Assembly: GCA_902492235.1 (NCBI GenBank)
Contig: CABUKS010000002.1
Coordinates: 71,254 to 135,253, forward strand
Direction of reading: 5' to 3'
Length of the DNA stretch: 64,000 nucleotides
Source: an uncultured Collinsella sp.
GTDB lineage: Bacteria > Actinomycetota > Coriobacteriia > Coriobacteriales > Coriobacteriaceae
Below are positions 33,292-41,052 of the stretch, piece by piece. The notes under the pieces are model-generated. The model had not been told where the DNA came from. It did not search any database and was given only the letters and a program-made list of their open reading frames with translations. Every line of letters begins with the position of its first letter. Position 1 is the stretch's first letter. Both the position numbers and the translations under genes were made by a program.

Positions 33292-33367
33292 AATATACCT
33301 TTTTTTTGACTTGAATTTCACGAGAATGCTCGAAATTGAAAATCAAATTTACGTTAAAACGTTTTAA
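33292..33367 (-). promoter_or_regulatory. gap upstream region with perfect palindrome
   Basis: TATATT (33292-33297) is a plausible -10; its -35 is weak. The 14-bp perfect palindrome TTAAAACGTTTTAA at 33354-33367, about 57 bp upstream, resembles LacI-family operators. Confidence 0.45.
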
Positions 33368-33412
33368 AGAATAAAATAGCAGCTAAATCCGTATATAAGT
33401 CGATACTTCAAA

Positions 33413-34342
33413 CTACTTGTTTGCTTCAATGAGCTTTTCAAGCCTCAAAACGCGATGGTACAGGGCAGACTTCGACAAGGGAGGGTCAGCCATCTCGCCC
33501 AGATCGCGCAGCGACAGATCGGGATAGCGCTCGCGCAGGTCGCAAAAGACTGCCAAGGCGTCCGGAAGCGTGTCGCGCAAACCCCGCTGTTCGAGCTCAT
33601 CGATCAACGCAAGCTGATGCTGGGCGGCACCCGCACTTCTGGTCTGATTGGCCAGTTCGGCATTCACGCGACGGTTTACGTCGTTCTTAACCAATTTGAC
33701 CGCGCGCGCCTCCTCAATCTCGGCAACGCTGCGCTTGGCACCAATCAGCTTTAGGAGCTGCTCGATCTCCTCGGCGCTCTTAATGTAGACAGCAAAGGAT
33801 CCGCGCCGCGCGTTAACGCGCGCATGGACCCCAATCTGCTTCAATAGATCGCAAAGTCCCCGAGCATACTGCTCGCCCTGCACCGCGATCTCCAAATGAA
33901 AGTCGCCGCGGGGATCGGCCACGAAACCGCCGGCGATGAGCGCGCCGCGGATGTAGGCAAGCCTGCAGCAGGGACGGGCAACGGTGTGCCGGGGAACACC
34001 AGCGACGAGCCCTCCCCTGCGGTCGAGAATGCCCAGCAGCACCAGAGCCTTGTCCAGGTCGGGCTGATCGGGCAGGGTAATGAGATAGTTACGGACCTTA
34101 TGCAAGACCGATTTACGAACGGTGAATTCCGTTTTGAGCTTAAGGATGCGATGCGTCAGCGTGATCATCGTGCGCGCGACGGCACCCGTCTCGGTCGCGA
34201 CCGTCAAACGATACCGCCCGGAGCCGGCCAGCGAAAGTGTACCGCTCACACGCGTCAGGGCGGCAAGCGTCGACAAATCGCAGTATTCACATTCGGGTTC
34301 GCAGCGCGCGAGCTCGTCACGCACCTCGGCGGTAAACGACAT
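33413..34342 (-). CDS. whiA: DNA-binding protein WhiA
   Basis: 309 residues. The N-terminal two-thirds have the LAGLIDADG-like fold (AYIRGALIAGGFVADPRGDF) and the C-terminus a helix-turn-helix (LSLRDLGEMADPPLSKSALYHRV). The cysteine pair ECEYCDL near residue 20 is also found in relatives. WhiA controls cell division genes in Gram-positive bacteria. It lies 6 bp after rapZ; the yvcK gene usually found between them is absent. Confidence 0.95.
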   Translation of the reverse strand: MSFTAEVRDELARCEPECEYCDLSTLAALTRVSGTLSLAGSGRYRLTVATETGAVARTMITLTHRILKLKTEFTVRKSVLHKVRNYLITLPDQPDLDKALVLLGILDRRGGLVAGVPRHTVARPCCRLAYIRGALIAGGFVADPRGDFHLEIAVQGEQYARGLCDLLKQIGVHARVNARRGSFAVYIKSAEEIEQLLKLIGAKRSVAEIEEARAVKLVKNDVNRRVNAELANQTRSAGAAQHQLALIDELEQRGLRDTLPDALAVFCDLRERYPDLSLRDLGEMADPPLSKSALYHRVLRLEKLIEANK

Positions 34343-34348
34343 GCAGGC

Positions 34349-35269
34349 CTATGCTTTCGTGTTGGCGCGCGACAGGTCGCGATGGGAAATGCTCACATGA
34401 TATTGGGCACCTTCTAAATAACGTGCCGTGGCCTCGGCGATGGCAACGCTGCGGTGTTGACCGCCCGTGCAGCCGATGGCAATAGAAAGCTGTGGCTTGC
34501 CCTCCGCGATATAGCCGGGCATGACCGTATCGAGCAGCTGCGTCCAGGCCTTCCAGAACTCCTGGGTCTTGGGATGGTCCAGAACAAAGTCGGAGACTTT
34601 CTTATCGAGACCGGTCATGGTGCGCATCTCGGGATCGTAGAACGGATTGGGCAGGAAGCGGACGTCGATCATAATGTCCGCCTCGACGGGCATGCCGTGC
34701 TTAAAGCCAAACGAGAACACGTGAACGTCCATGAGCTGCTGGTCGGACAGCTCGGAGAACGCCATGCGCAATTTGTTGCGCAGGGCAGAGGTGCGCAGGC
34801 GGCTCGTGTCGATGATCATATCGGCTCGATCGCGCACGCCCTGCAGCTGCAGGCGCTCGCGCTGAATCGCATCGGCCGTAGTCTCCCCCGGCTTGGCAAT
34901 GGGGTGGCGGCGGCGGTTTTCGCTATAACGACGGATCAGCACCTCGTCAGAGGCCTCGAGAAACACGATGTCACAGCTCATCTCGCGCTCCTCGAGTGCG
35001 GCAACGGCATCGAGCAGCTCATCGAACAAGCCCTGGCTGCGCAGGTCGCAGGTGACGGCAAGATGCCTGCCCACGCCCGTATTGATGCCGACGAGTTCGG
35101 CAAGCTGGGCGATCAGACGCGGAGGCAAGTTGTCGATGCAAAAGTAGCCCATGTCCTCGAACACATGCATGGCCTGCGTTCGGCCCGATCCGGACATTCC
35201 GGTGATGATGACGATATCGGGGATGCGCTCCGAGCGCTCCGCCGCATCCATGGCATCTCCCTTTTGCAT
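34349..35269 (-). CDS. rapZ: RNase adapter protein RapZ
   Basis: 306 residues. Walker A GMSGSGRT at 24-31, DNLPPRLIAQLAEL, and the conserved C-terminal block IAIGCTGGQHRSVAIAE mark the RapZ/YvcJ family of nucleotide-binding proteins. Start at 35269 because AGGAGG is 5 bases upstream; an internal ATG at 35251 is possible. That ribosome site directly adjoins the T run of an intrinsic terminator, so the transcription arrangement is unusual. Confidence 0.95.
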   Translation of the reverse strand: MQKGDAMDAAERSERIPDIVIITGMSGSGRTQAMHVFEDMGYFCIDNLPPRLIAQLAELVGINTGVGRHLAVTCDLRSQGLFDELLDAVAALEEREMSCDIVFLEASDEVLIRRYSENRRRHPIAKPGETTADAIQRERLQLQGVRDRADMIIDTSRLRTSALRNKLRMAFSELSDQQLMDVHVFSFGFKHGMPVEADIMIDVRFLPNPFYDPEMRTMTGLDKKVSDFVLDHPKTQEFWKAWTQLLDTVMPGYIAEGKPQLSIAIGCTGGQHRSVAIAEATARYLEGAQYHVSISHRDLSRANTKA

Positions 35270-35280
35270 GTGTGCCTCCT

Positions 35281-35316
35281 AAAACAAGCGCGGGACCCGG
35301 CCAGCGGATCCCGCGC
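35281..35316 (-). terminator. Terminator between nanE and rapZ
   Basis: An 11-bp stem GCGCGGGACCC/GGATCCCGCGC (one wobble; 35288-35316) followed on the minus strand by TTGTTTT, which runs straight into the rapZ AGGAGG. A possible -10 TATACT at 35337-35342 lies upstream of it. Confidence 0.8.
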
Positions 35317-35367
35317 GATCAATTGCCTTTATTGAGTATACCGCCCCAAGCGGATACGAGACCTGTC

Positions 35368-36054
35368 TTACGCCTCAAGCGCAGCCTTGAACCAACTTGT
35401 AATACTCGTGGGGTGCGTGATGGCGGTGCCGACGACAACGGCCCAGGCGCCCGCATCAATCGCGGCGCGGGCCTCCTCGGGCGCGTGCACGCGGCCCTCG
35501 CAGATGATGGGAAGACCGGGGAATTCCTCGGTCGCCTGACGCAGAAGCGGCAGATCGGGGCCATCGGCCATGGTGCAGTCGATAGCGGCAACACCATGAG
35601 AAAGCGTGGTGGACACCAGGTCGAAGCCCATGTCGACAGCACGACGAATATCCTCGATGGTGGCACAGTCGGCCATCAGGAGCACGCCCTCCTCGTGCAG
35701 CGGACGGAAGGTGTCCTCGACGGTCTTGCCATCGGGACGCGGGCGATCGGTGGCGTCAATCGCCACGATATCGGCACCGGCGGCAACGCAGGCGCGAGCG
35801 TGGCGCAGCGTCGGCGTGATGTAGACGCCCTCGTGCCCATCCTTCCACAAGCCGATGACGGGGACCTCACAGCGGCCCTTAATGGCGGCGATGTCGGCAA
35901 GGCCCTGGCAGCGAATGGCGGCGGCGCCGCCGAGCTCGCAAGCGCGAGACATTTGAGCCATGGTCTCGGGCGTGCGAAGCGGCTCGCCCATATACGCCTG
36001 AACGCTCACGACGAGCTTGCCCTTCAGGGATTGAATCAAAGGATCGACGGTCAT
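35368..36054 (-). CDS. nanE: N-acylglucosamine-6-phosphate 2-epimerase
   Basis: Converts N-acetylmannosamine-6-phosphate to N-acetylglucosamine-6-phosphate in sialic-acid breakdown. 228 residues, normal length. The TIM-barrel motifs VSVQAYMGEPLR, GAAAIRCQGLADI, PVIGLWKDG, CEGRVHAPEEA and AWAVVVGTAITHP fit NanE. Start at the ATG 36054 with AAAGG upstream. Last gene of the operon nanA-nanK-nanE, preceded by a structured spacer. Confidence 0.95.
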   Translation of the reverse strand: MTVDPLIQSLKGKLVVSVQAYMGEPLRTPETMAQMSRACELGGAAAIRCQGLADIAAIKGRCEVPVIGLWKDGHEGVYITPTLRHARACVAAGADIVAIDATDRPRPDGKTVEDTFRPLHEEGVLLMADCATIEDIRRAVDMGFDLVSTTLSHGVAAIDCTMADGPDLPLLRQATEEFPGLPIICEGRVHAPEEARAAIDAGAWAVVVGTAITHPTSITSWFKAALEA

Positions 36055-36079
36055 GTTCGACTCAACCTTTCTTAAAACA

Positions 36080-36177
36080 GCCTTCTGAGACACCGCACCT
36101 TGACGTTCAAACCGTCGCTCACGTACCGAAGTACGCTTCGCTCCTCTTTCACGTCAATCTGCGGCACCTCAGAAGGC
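36080..36177 (-). ncRNA. Four-stem structured element between nanK and nanE
   Basis: On the minus strand: P1 GCCTTCTGAG/CTCAGAAGGC (10 bp), P2 CCGCA/TGCGG, P3 TTGACGT/ACGTCAA, and apical GTAC-TTCG-GTAC, a UUCG tetraloop. Internal loops GAAAGAGGAGCGAAG and GTGAGCGACGGTTTGA are unpaired. TGTTTT follows P1, so it may terminate or attenuate before nanE. No known RNA family was recognised. Confidence 0.55.
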
Positions 36178-36194
36178 GCACTTGGTAGTTATGT

Positions 36195-37160
36195 TTACTT
36201 CAACGATGCAAGAAGGTGTTCGGCGGCACCGATGAGCGGAGCATCGCCCTCCAGAGAACCGATGAGGATCGGCGTGTCCTGAAGCGGATCGAGCGCCTGG
36301 CTGGCATAGCCCTCGTGCACCGAATCCTTCCACGTCTGTGAACGCCAATCGGGACCTTGGTGAATCACGCCGCCCGAAAGCACGATGACCTCAGGGTCCA
36401 GGATGTTAGCGAGCGAGCCCAAGCTGGCACCCAGCGCAAAGCCGGCGTCATGGATGACCTCGGTCGCCTTTGCGTCGCCCGCACGGCACAGGTCGTTCAC
36501 ATCGCGACCGACCGAAGGACGGCTGGGGTCGACGCGACCAAAGCGCTCATCGTACATACGACCAATGGAAGTGCCCGAAGCAACCGACTCAAGATGGCCA
36601 GAACGTCCGCAGGCGCAGGGAATGCCAGCGGCAGCCGAGCACTCGATGTGGCCCATATGACCAGCAGCACCATGGAAGCCCTGCATTACGCGGCCGTTCT
36701 CGACATATGCGCCGCCGATGCCCGTACCGATGCCCAGACACAAGACGGAGAACTTGCCCTTGCCGACGCCCCAGTGGGCCTCGCCCAGAGCATGAGCCTG
36801 CACGTCGCCCACCACGGCAACGGGAAGACCAAGGTCCTCGCGCAGACGCGGCCCCAACTGAACGCCGGACCAGCCGGGCATGATCTCGTTGGCATACGCG
36901 ATGGCGCCCGTCTTGGGATCGACGACACCGGCGGCACCGATACCGACACCGAGGACCTCGACATCGGGATTCGCCTCGAGAGCAGCTTTGATGGACGCCT
37001 CGATACGCTGGAAGACGGCCTCGCCGCCCTCCTGGGCCTCAGTAGGAACCTCGGCCTCAAAAACGGGATGGGGCACGCTGCCGTCAGCCGGGTACTCCAT
37101 GATGGCGGTCGCGATCTTAGTTCCGCCGATATCGACAGAGCAGACGTACTTGTTCTCCAT
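36195..37160 (-). CDS. nanK: ROK-family kinase, probable N-acetylmannosamine kinase
   Basis: 321 residues. SVDIGGTKIATAIM is the phosphate-binding ATPase motif, GHMGHIECSAAAGIPCACG contains the ROK zinc motif, and LGIGTGIGGAYV is the adenosine region. GAAGGAGA precedes the ATG. ROK kinases act on several sugars; position between nanA and nanE supports phosphorylation of N-acetylmannosamine. Glucokinase remains possible. Confidence 0.88.
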   Translation of the reverse strand: MENKYVCSVDIGGTKIATAIMEYPADGSVPHPVFEAEVPTEAQEGGEAVFQRIEASIKAALEANPDVEVLGVGIGAAGVVDPKTGAIAYANEIMPGWSGVQLGPRLREDLGLPVAVVGDVQAHALGEAHWGVGKGKFSVLCLGIGTGIGGAYVENGRVMQGFHGAAGHMGHIECSAAAGIPCACGRSGHLESVASGTSIGRMYDERFGRVDPSRPSVGRDVNDLCRAGDAKATEVIHDAGFALGASLGSLANILDPEVIVLSGGVIHQGPDWRSQTWKDSVHEGYASQALDPLQDTPILIGSLEGDAPLIGAAEHLLASLK

Positions 37161-37261
37161 GTCGCTCTCCTTCGGAGATAAAAAACAACTACAGGAAATG
37201 CGCCGTCAGGCTAGCCGTCACAGCGCGGTAAAGGTTTTCCAGGTGCCCGAAATCGCCTAGA

Positions 37262-37303
37262 AACCGTGTGGCCATTGACCTAATGGGTCATGGCCGCACG
37301 GTT
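37262..37303 (-). terminator. Hairpin between nanA and nanK
   Basis: A long imperfect stem AACCGTGTGGCCATTGACC paired with 37284-37303 (GGGTCATGGCCGCACGGTT) around a 4-nt loop, followed by TTT on the minus strand. Probably an intra-operon attenuator. Confidence 0.65.
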
Positions 37304-37333
37304 GAACGGCAAGGTCGGGTGCCCGGGGAAGCT

Positions 37334-38254
37334 TTACAGGAGACCGTTGTCCTGGAGGACCTTCTTAATCGCCTCGACGTTCTCGCCGGTCATGGCCTTC
37401 ACCGGGCGAGGCATGGTCGGGCTGTCGAAGATGCCCATGAGGTTCATAGCGGTCTTGAAGGCGCCAACGCCACCGGCATAGCCCTGGACGCCCGAGGTGA
37501 CATCCCAGATGTGGGAGATCTCGTTGAGGCGATCCTGCTCGGCCTTGACGGTAGCCCAGTCGCCGGCCTGAGCGGCCTTCCACTGGCGCACGTAGCCCTC
37601 GGGCTCAACGTTGGCGAGACCCGGGACGGAACCGTCGGCGCCACCGAGGTAAGCGCCGTCGACAACAACCTCGTGACCGGTGAGGATGCTCATCGGATGA
37701 CCGTTCTTCTCGTTCTCCTGAACGAGGTAGCGGAACGAGATATCATCGCCCGAGGAATCCTTGACGCCGGCCAGGACGCCCTCGGCGCCGAGCTTAGCAA
37801 GGAGCTTCCAGGGGAGCTTGGTGTGGACGCACACGGGGATGTCGTAGGCGAAGATAGGCAGGTCGAGCTCCTCGTGAAGGATGCGGAAGTGCTCCTCGAC
37901 CTCGGTCATGCCCTGCAGGGCATAGAACGGGCAGGTGGCGACAAGCGCGTCGGCACCCAGCTCCTGAGCGACCTTACCGTGCTCGATCATGCGCTCGGTC
38001 TCGGTGTCGATGATGCCGACCAGAACAGGCACACGGTGATCAACGATGCGCACGGCCTCGGCGACAATCTGGCGACGGCGCTCGTCGGTGGAAAAGACGA
38101 CCTCGCCCGAGGATCCCAGGAAGAACAGGCCATCGACGCCGGCATCGATCATACGGTTGATGCTGCGCTCAAAGGAGGCAACATCGAGCTGATGGTCTTC
38201 GGTATCGGGAACAACGACGGGAGGGATAACGCCGGTGAATTTCTGAGTTGCCAC
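37334..38254 (-). CDS. nanA: N-acetylneuraminate lyase (DapA/NanA family)
   Basis: Cleaves sialic acid to N-acetylmannosamine and pyruvate. 306 residues from a GTG start preceded by AAGGAG. Schiff-base Lys165 in LAGVKDSSGD, Tyr137 in IFAYDIPV and the pyruvate-binding FLGSSGE (45-51) identify the DHDPS/NAL family. The sequence alone does not separate NanA from dihydrodipicolinate synthase or related aldolases; the adjacent nanK and nanE favour NanA. Confidence 0.87.
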   Translation of the reverse strand: MATQKFTGVIPPVVVPDTEDHQLDVASFERSINRMIDAGVDGLFFLGSSGEVVFSTDERRRQIVAEAVRIVDHRVPVLVGIIDTETERMIEHGKVAQELGADALVATCPFYALQGMTEVEEHFRILHEELDLPIFAYDIPVCVHTKLPWKLLAKLGAEGVLAGVKDSSGDDISFRYLVQENEKNGHPMSILTGHEVVVDGAYLGGADGSVPGLANVEPEGYVRQWKAAQAGDWATVKAEQDRLNEISHIWDVTSGVQGYAGGVGAFKTAMNLMGIFDSPTMPRPVKAMTGENVEAIKKVLQDNGLL

Positions 38255-38322
38255 AAGAATCTCCTTAGTTGTCTGGCAGGCGGCCCTATGCCACCCACTC
38301 TTGTTGGCAGTGTCCAGGCCGT

Positions 38323-39174
38323 CTAGGCCAAAGAACACGGGTAGAACGTTTGGTTAAAAAAGTCGACGACTTCGTTTTCGAACGCATTGATGCGCTCGTG
38401 AGCGTATTTGGCATAGATGATATGCCTCCGGTCACACTCAAGACCGTTGAATACGGCGAACTGGCCCTTGGGGTCGCTCACGGCATCCATGAGCGATGTG
38501 CCCATGAGCACCGATCCGCACACCCGAGACGACAGAGCCTCAAGGCCACCGGGGATTGGATTGGCAACCGCCGTGCAGGCAAGGCCCCGCTCGTCCAGAG
38601 CGGAAACCGCCAGCGCGACGCTGCCGCCAAGGCCCTCGCCCCACGCAAAAATGCGATCGGGGTCCACGCCATCAAGATTGCGCGCGACCTTCGCCAACGC
38701 GCAGCCCCAACGGACGCGCTCGACAAAAGCGGGCGAAGCAATTCCCCGCTGCAGGTCGTCCGCACCAGCAACATCATCATCCAGTGCAAGCACGGCATAT
38801 CCCATGGCGGCAAATCTCGTCATGTGATGCCAGCCGCGCACAGGCCGATCGATGTCGTGGAACATCAGGCACAGCGGCACGCGCTCAGATACTCGGGCAC
38901 GACCAACAGGCTCAATCAAACGAGCGTGGACCGCATCGTCACCGAGTTCAAAGGAAACCTCCGAGTAACGGGCGCAGGGGTTAACAAAGTCAATCGCCGT
39001 AATGGCCAGGCCTTGAATCTCAAGATTCGAAGCGCATGTCCCTAAATCAGAAACATCTGCTTGGACATCACCGTGCCAGTCTCGATATTCTGCGAGCCTT
39101 GACGAAACCGTTCCAGCAATCCCCGCAAGCTCGGGGACAATCAGCTCATCGACATTGCTCTCGCACTTAGACAT
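38323..39174 (-). CDS. CE7-esterase-like protein lacking the nucleophile serine
   Basis: 283 residues, an alpha/beta hydrolase most similar in layout to the acetylxylan esterase encoded just upstream. At the nucleophile elbow the sequence is WGEGLGG, aligned with NGASQGG, so the serine is replaced by Gly181. The acid (Asp230, TSLMDAVSDP) and histidine (His259, KYAHERI) positions are kept. The oxyanion-region motif is also altered (FHDIDRPVRGW against FHGYPGASRSW). It overlaps the upstream esterase gene by 8 bases. Probably not a normal esterase; perhaps a binding or scaffold partner. Confidence 0.75.
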   Translation of the reverse strand: MSKCESNVDELIVPELAGIAGTVSSRLAEYRDWHGDVQADVSDLGTCASNLEIQGLAITAIDFVNPCARYSEVSFELGDDAVHARLIEPVGRARVSERVPLCLMFHDIDRPVRGWHHMTRFAAMGYAVLALDDDVAGADDLQRGIASPAFVERVRWGCALAKVARNLDGVDPDRIFAWGEGLGGSVALAVSALDERGLACTAVANPIPGGLEALSSRVCGSVLMGTSLMDAVSDPKGQFAVFNGLECDRRHIIYAKYAHERINAFENEVVDFFNQTFYPCSLA

Positions 39175-40144
39175 GAGCCTCCCCTCCTTCGCAGAAAAAC
39201 GGAATGATCATGTCGTCAAAGTCCTGAATCTCCTCGTGGCCAAAGCCCTCAAAGAACTCGTGTCGCTTCTCGCAGGTCAGGTTGTTGTAGACCGCAAACT
39301 GCGTCGCCGGCGGACAGACGATATCAGCTGTGCCCGTGCCAAACAGAACGGGGCATTTGACCATAGGGGCAAAGTTCTTGGAATCGAAATACGCCAGTTT
39401 GGCATAGGCTTCGTCAATATGAGTCGAGTCCTCGTCAAACCAGCGCGACCAATAGCGCAGGCCCTCGTAGGCAATATCGTCGGCGTCCAGATCCCAAACC
39501 AGGCGGAAGTCCGATAAGAAGGGATAGAGGATGGCGGCGCGATTGATAAGCTCGCTGTTAAGCGCGCAGGTCGCAATACCCAAACCGCCACCCTGCGATG
39601 CACCGTTCACATACACGCGGGTAAGATCGATGCCCTCGAGCTCGCGAACGATACGGCACAGAATGCGGATATCCTGATGTAGGCGAACATAGTAGAGGTT
39701 GGCCGGGTCGCCGTCGATACCGGCGACGATATGGCCCGCGACCGTCGTACCCTCAAATCCACCAATGTCCTCGGAGGGGCCTCCTTGGCCAGGACAATCG
39801 AGAGCAATGAGCGCCATGCCCATGCCCGCAAACGACGCCTGCTCAAACCAGCTGCGGCTCGCACCCGGATATCCATGGAACTGAAGCACCAGCGGCACGG
39901 GCTCCTCCGAGACCGGCTTGAGGTACTTGGCATGCAGGCGTGCACCACACATGCCGGTATACCAGAGATCGAAAAACCGACAGGTCGCGGAATCCGCAAC
40001 CGAAGCCGCCTCGATCACGTAGTCGAGCTCGACGGCCTCGGCCTCGGCCATGCGGTCCTTCCAAAAGAGATCGAAATCCGATGGACGGGGCATAGCGCCT
40101 CGATATTCACCAAATTGCTGTTGTAGCTCCTGAGCACTTGGCAT
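39167..40144 (-). CDS. CE7-family acetyl esterase (acetylxylan esterase/cephalosporin deacetylase type)
   Basis: 325 residues, cytoplasmic. Catalytic Ser183 in VNGASQGGG, Asp274 in FGTGTADIVCPP and His303 in EGFGHEEI. The FHGYPGASRSW oxyanion region and DCPGQGG are characteristic. CE7 enzymes remove O-acetyl groups from sugars; within a nan operon it may deacetylate O-acetylated sialic acid or its products. That substrate is inferred from position. The ribosome site is weak. A hairpin separates it from the transporter genes. Confidence 0.88.
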   Translation of the reverse strand: MPSAQELQQQFGEYRGAMPRPSDFDLFWKDRMAEAEAVELDYVIEAASVADSATCRFFDLWYTGMCGARLHAKYLKPVSEEPVPLVLQFHGYPGASRSWFEQASFAGMGMALIALDCPGQGGPSEDIGGFEGTTVAGHIVAGIDGDPANLYYVRLHQDIRILCRIVRELEGIDLTRVYVNGASQGGGLGIATCALNSELINRAAILYPFLSDFRLVWDLDADDIAYEGLRYWSRWFDEDSTHIDEAYAKLAYFDSKNFAPMVKCPVLFGTGTADIVCPPATQFAVYNNLTCEKRHEFFEGFGHEEIQDFDDMIIPFFCEGGEAHV

Positions 40145-40180
40145 GGCTCGTGAACCCAGCCTTTCGAAATCGCAACGGAG

Positions 40181-40208
40181 GTGCGCCCGGCAAGGGAACC
40201 GGGCGCAC
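40181..40208 (-). terminator. Hairpin between the nan transporter and esterase genes
   Basis: A ten-bp perfect stem GTGCGCCCGG/CCGGGCGCAC with an 8-nt loop and no T run. Likely RNA stabilisation or partial termination within the operon. Confidence 0.6.
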
Positions 40209-40224
40209 GGGAGGGAAAGCGAGG

Positions 40225-41052
40225 CTACTCGCCGAGCTTGGGATGCAGCAGCGACGGCGCAGCGCCGAGCAGCATCTTGGTGTAGGGGTCCTGAGGGTGC
40301 TGGAAGACCTGCTTGGCCTCGCCCTGCTCGACGATCTTGCCGCCATTCATAACGATGATGTCGTCAGAGATATAGCGGACCGTCTGGATGTCATGGCTGA
40401 TGAACACCATGGCCAGGCCGAGCTCCTTCTTAAGGTCGGTCAGCAGGTTCAGAATCTGCGCGCGGACCGAAACGTCCAGAGCCGAGGTGGGCTCGTCGGC
40501 GATGATGGCATCGGGGTTCAGCGACAGGGCACGGGCAATTGCGACGCGCTGGCGCTGGCCGCCCGAAAGCTGGCCGGGAAGAACCTCGGCGGCGGAGCTG
40601 GGCAGACCGGTGAGCTCCAAGAGCTCCTTGACGCGCTTCTCCTGCTCGGCCTCGGTACCCAGGTTGTGGACGCGCATGGGGTCGAGCAGTTGCTCGCGAA
40701 CGACCATGCGGGGGTTGAGCGCCGTGGCCGGGTTCTGGAACACGACCGAGATGACGCGGCCCATGTGGCGACGGTCCTCGGCGGTACGCTTGGTAACGTC
40801 CTTGCCCTTAAAGTAGACCTTGCCGCTCGTGGGGGCCTGAAGGCCGCACATGACGTTGGCGGTGGTGGACTTTCCGCAACCGGACTCGCCGACGATGCCG
40901 ATCGTCTGGCCGGGCATGAGCTTAATCGTCACACCCTGGACGGCGTGAACCAGGTTGGGGTGCAGAATCGAGCCGGTACGGGTCCTAAAGGTGACATGGA
41001 CGTCATCAAGGAAGATGATCGGCTCGACGCCGTTGACTGCGGTCTCGCTCAT
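40225..41052 (-). CDS. Peptide-type ABC transporter ATPase (DppF-like), nan operon
   Basis: 275 residues. Walker A GIVGESGCGKSTTAN, Q loop VVFQNPATALNPR, signature LSGGQRQRVAIARAL, Walker B AIIADEPTSALDVS, ISHDIQTVRY. It is shorter than OppF because the C-terminal peptide-transporter extension with its cysteines is missing. The ATG directly follows the stop of the fusion gene. By context it probably helps import sialic acid, as known for SatABCD transporters of this family. Confidence 0.9.
   Translation of the reverse strand: MSETAVNGVEPIIFLDDVHVTFRTRTGSILHPNLVHAVQGVTIKLMPGQTIGIVGESGCGKSTTANVMCGLQAPTSGKVYFKGKDVTKRTAEDRRHMGRVISVVFQNPATALNPRMVVREQLLDPMRVHNLGTEAEQEKRVKELLELTGLPSSAAEVLPGQLSGGQRQRVAIARALSLNPDAIIADEPTSALDVSVRAQILNLLTDLKKELGLAMVFISHDIQTVRYISDDIIVMNGGKIVEQGEAKQVFQHPQDPYTKMLLGAAPSLLHPKLGE

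Noticed and set aside
35368..38254. Dihydrodipicolinate synthase and glucokinase instead of NanA and NanK
   Set aside because: Family motifs allow both readings, but the adjacent NanE, which is specific to amino-sugar breakdown, makes the sialic-acid assignment more likely.
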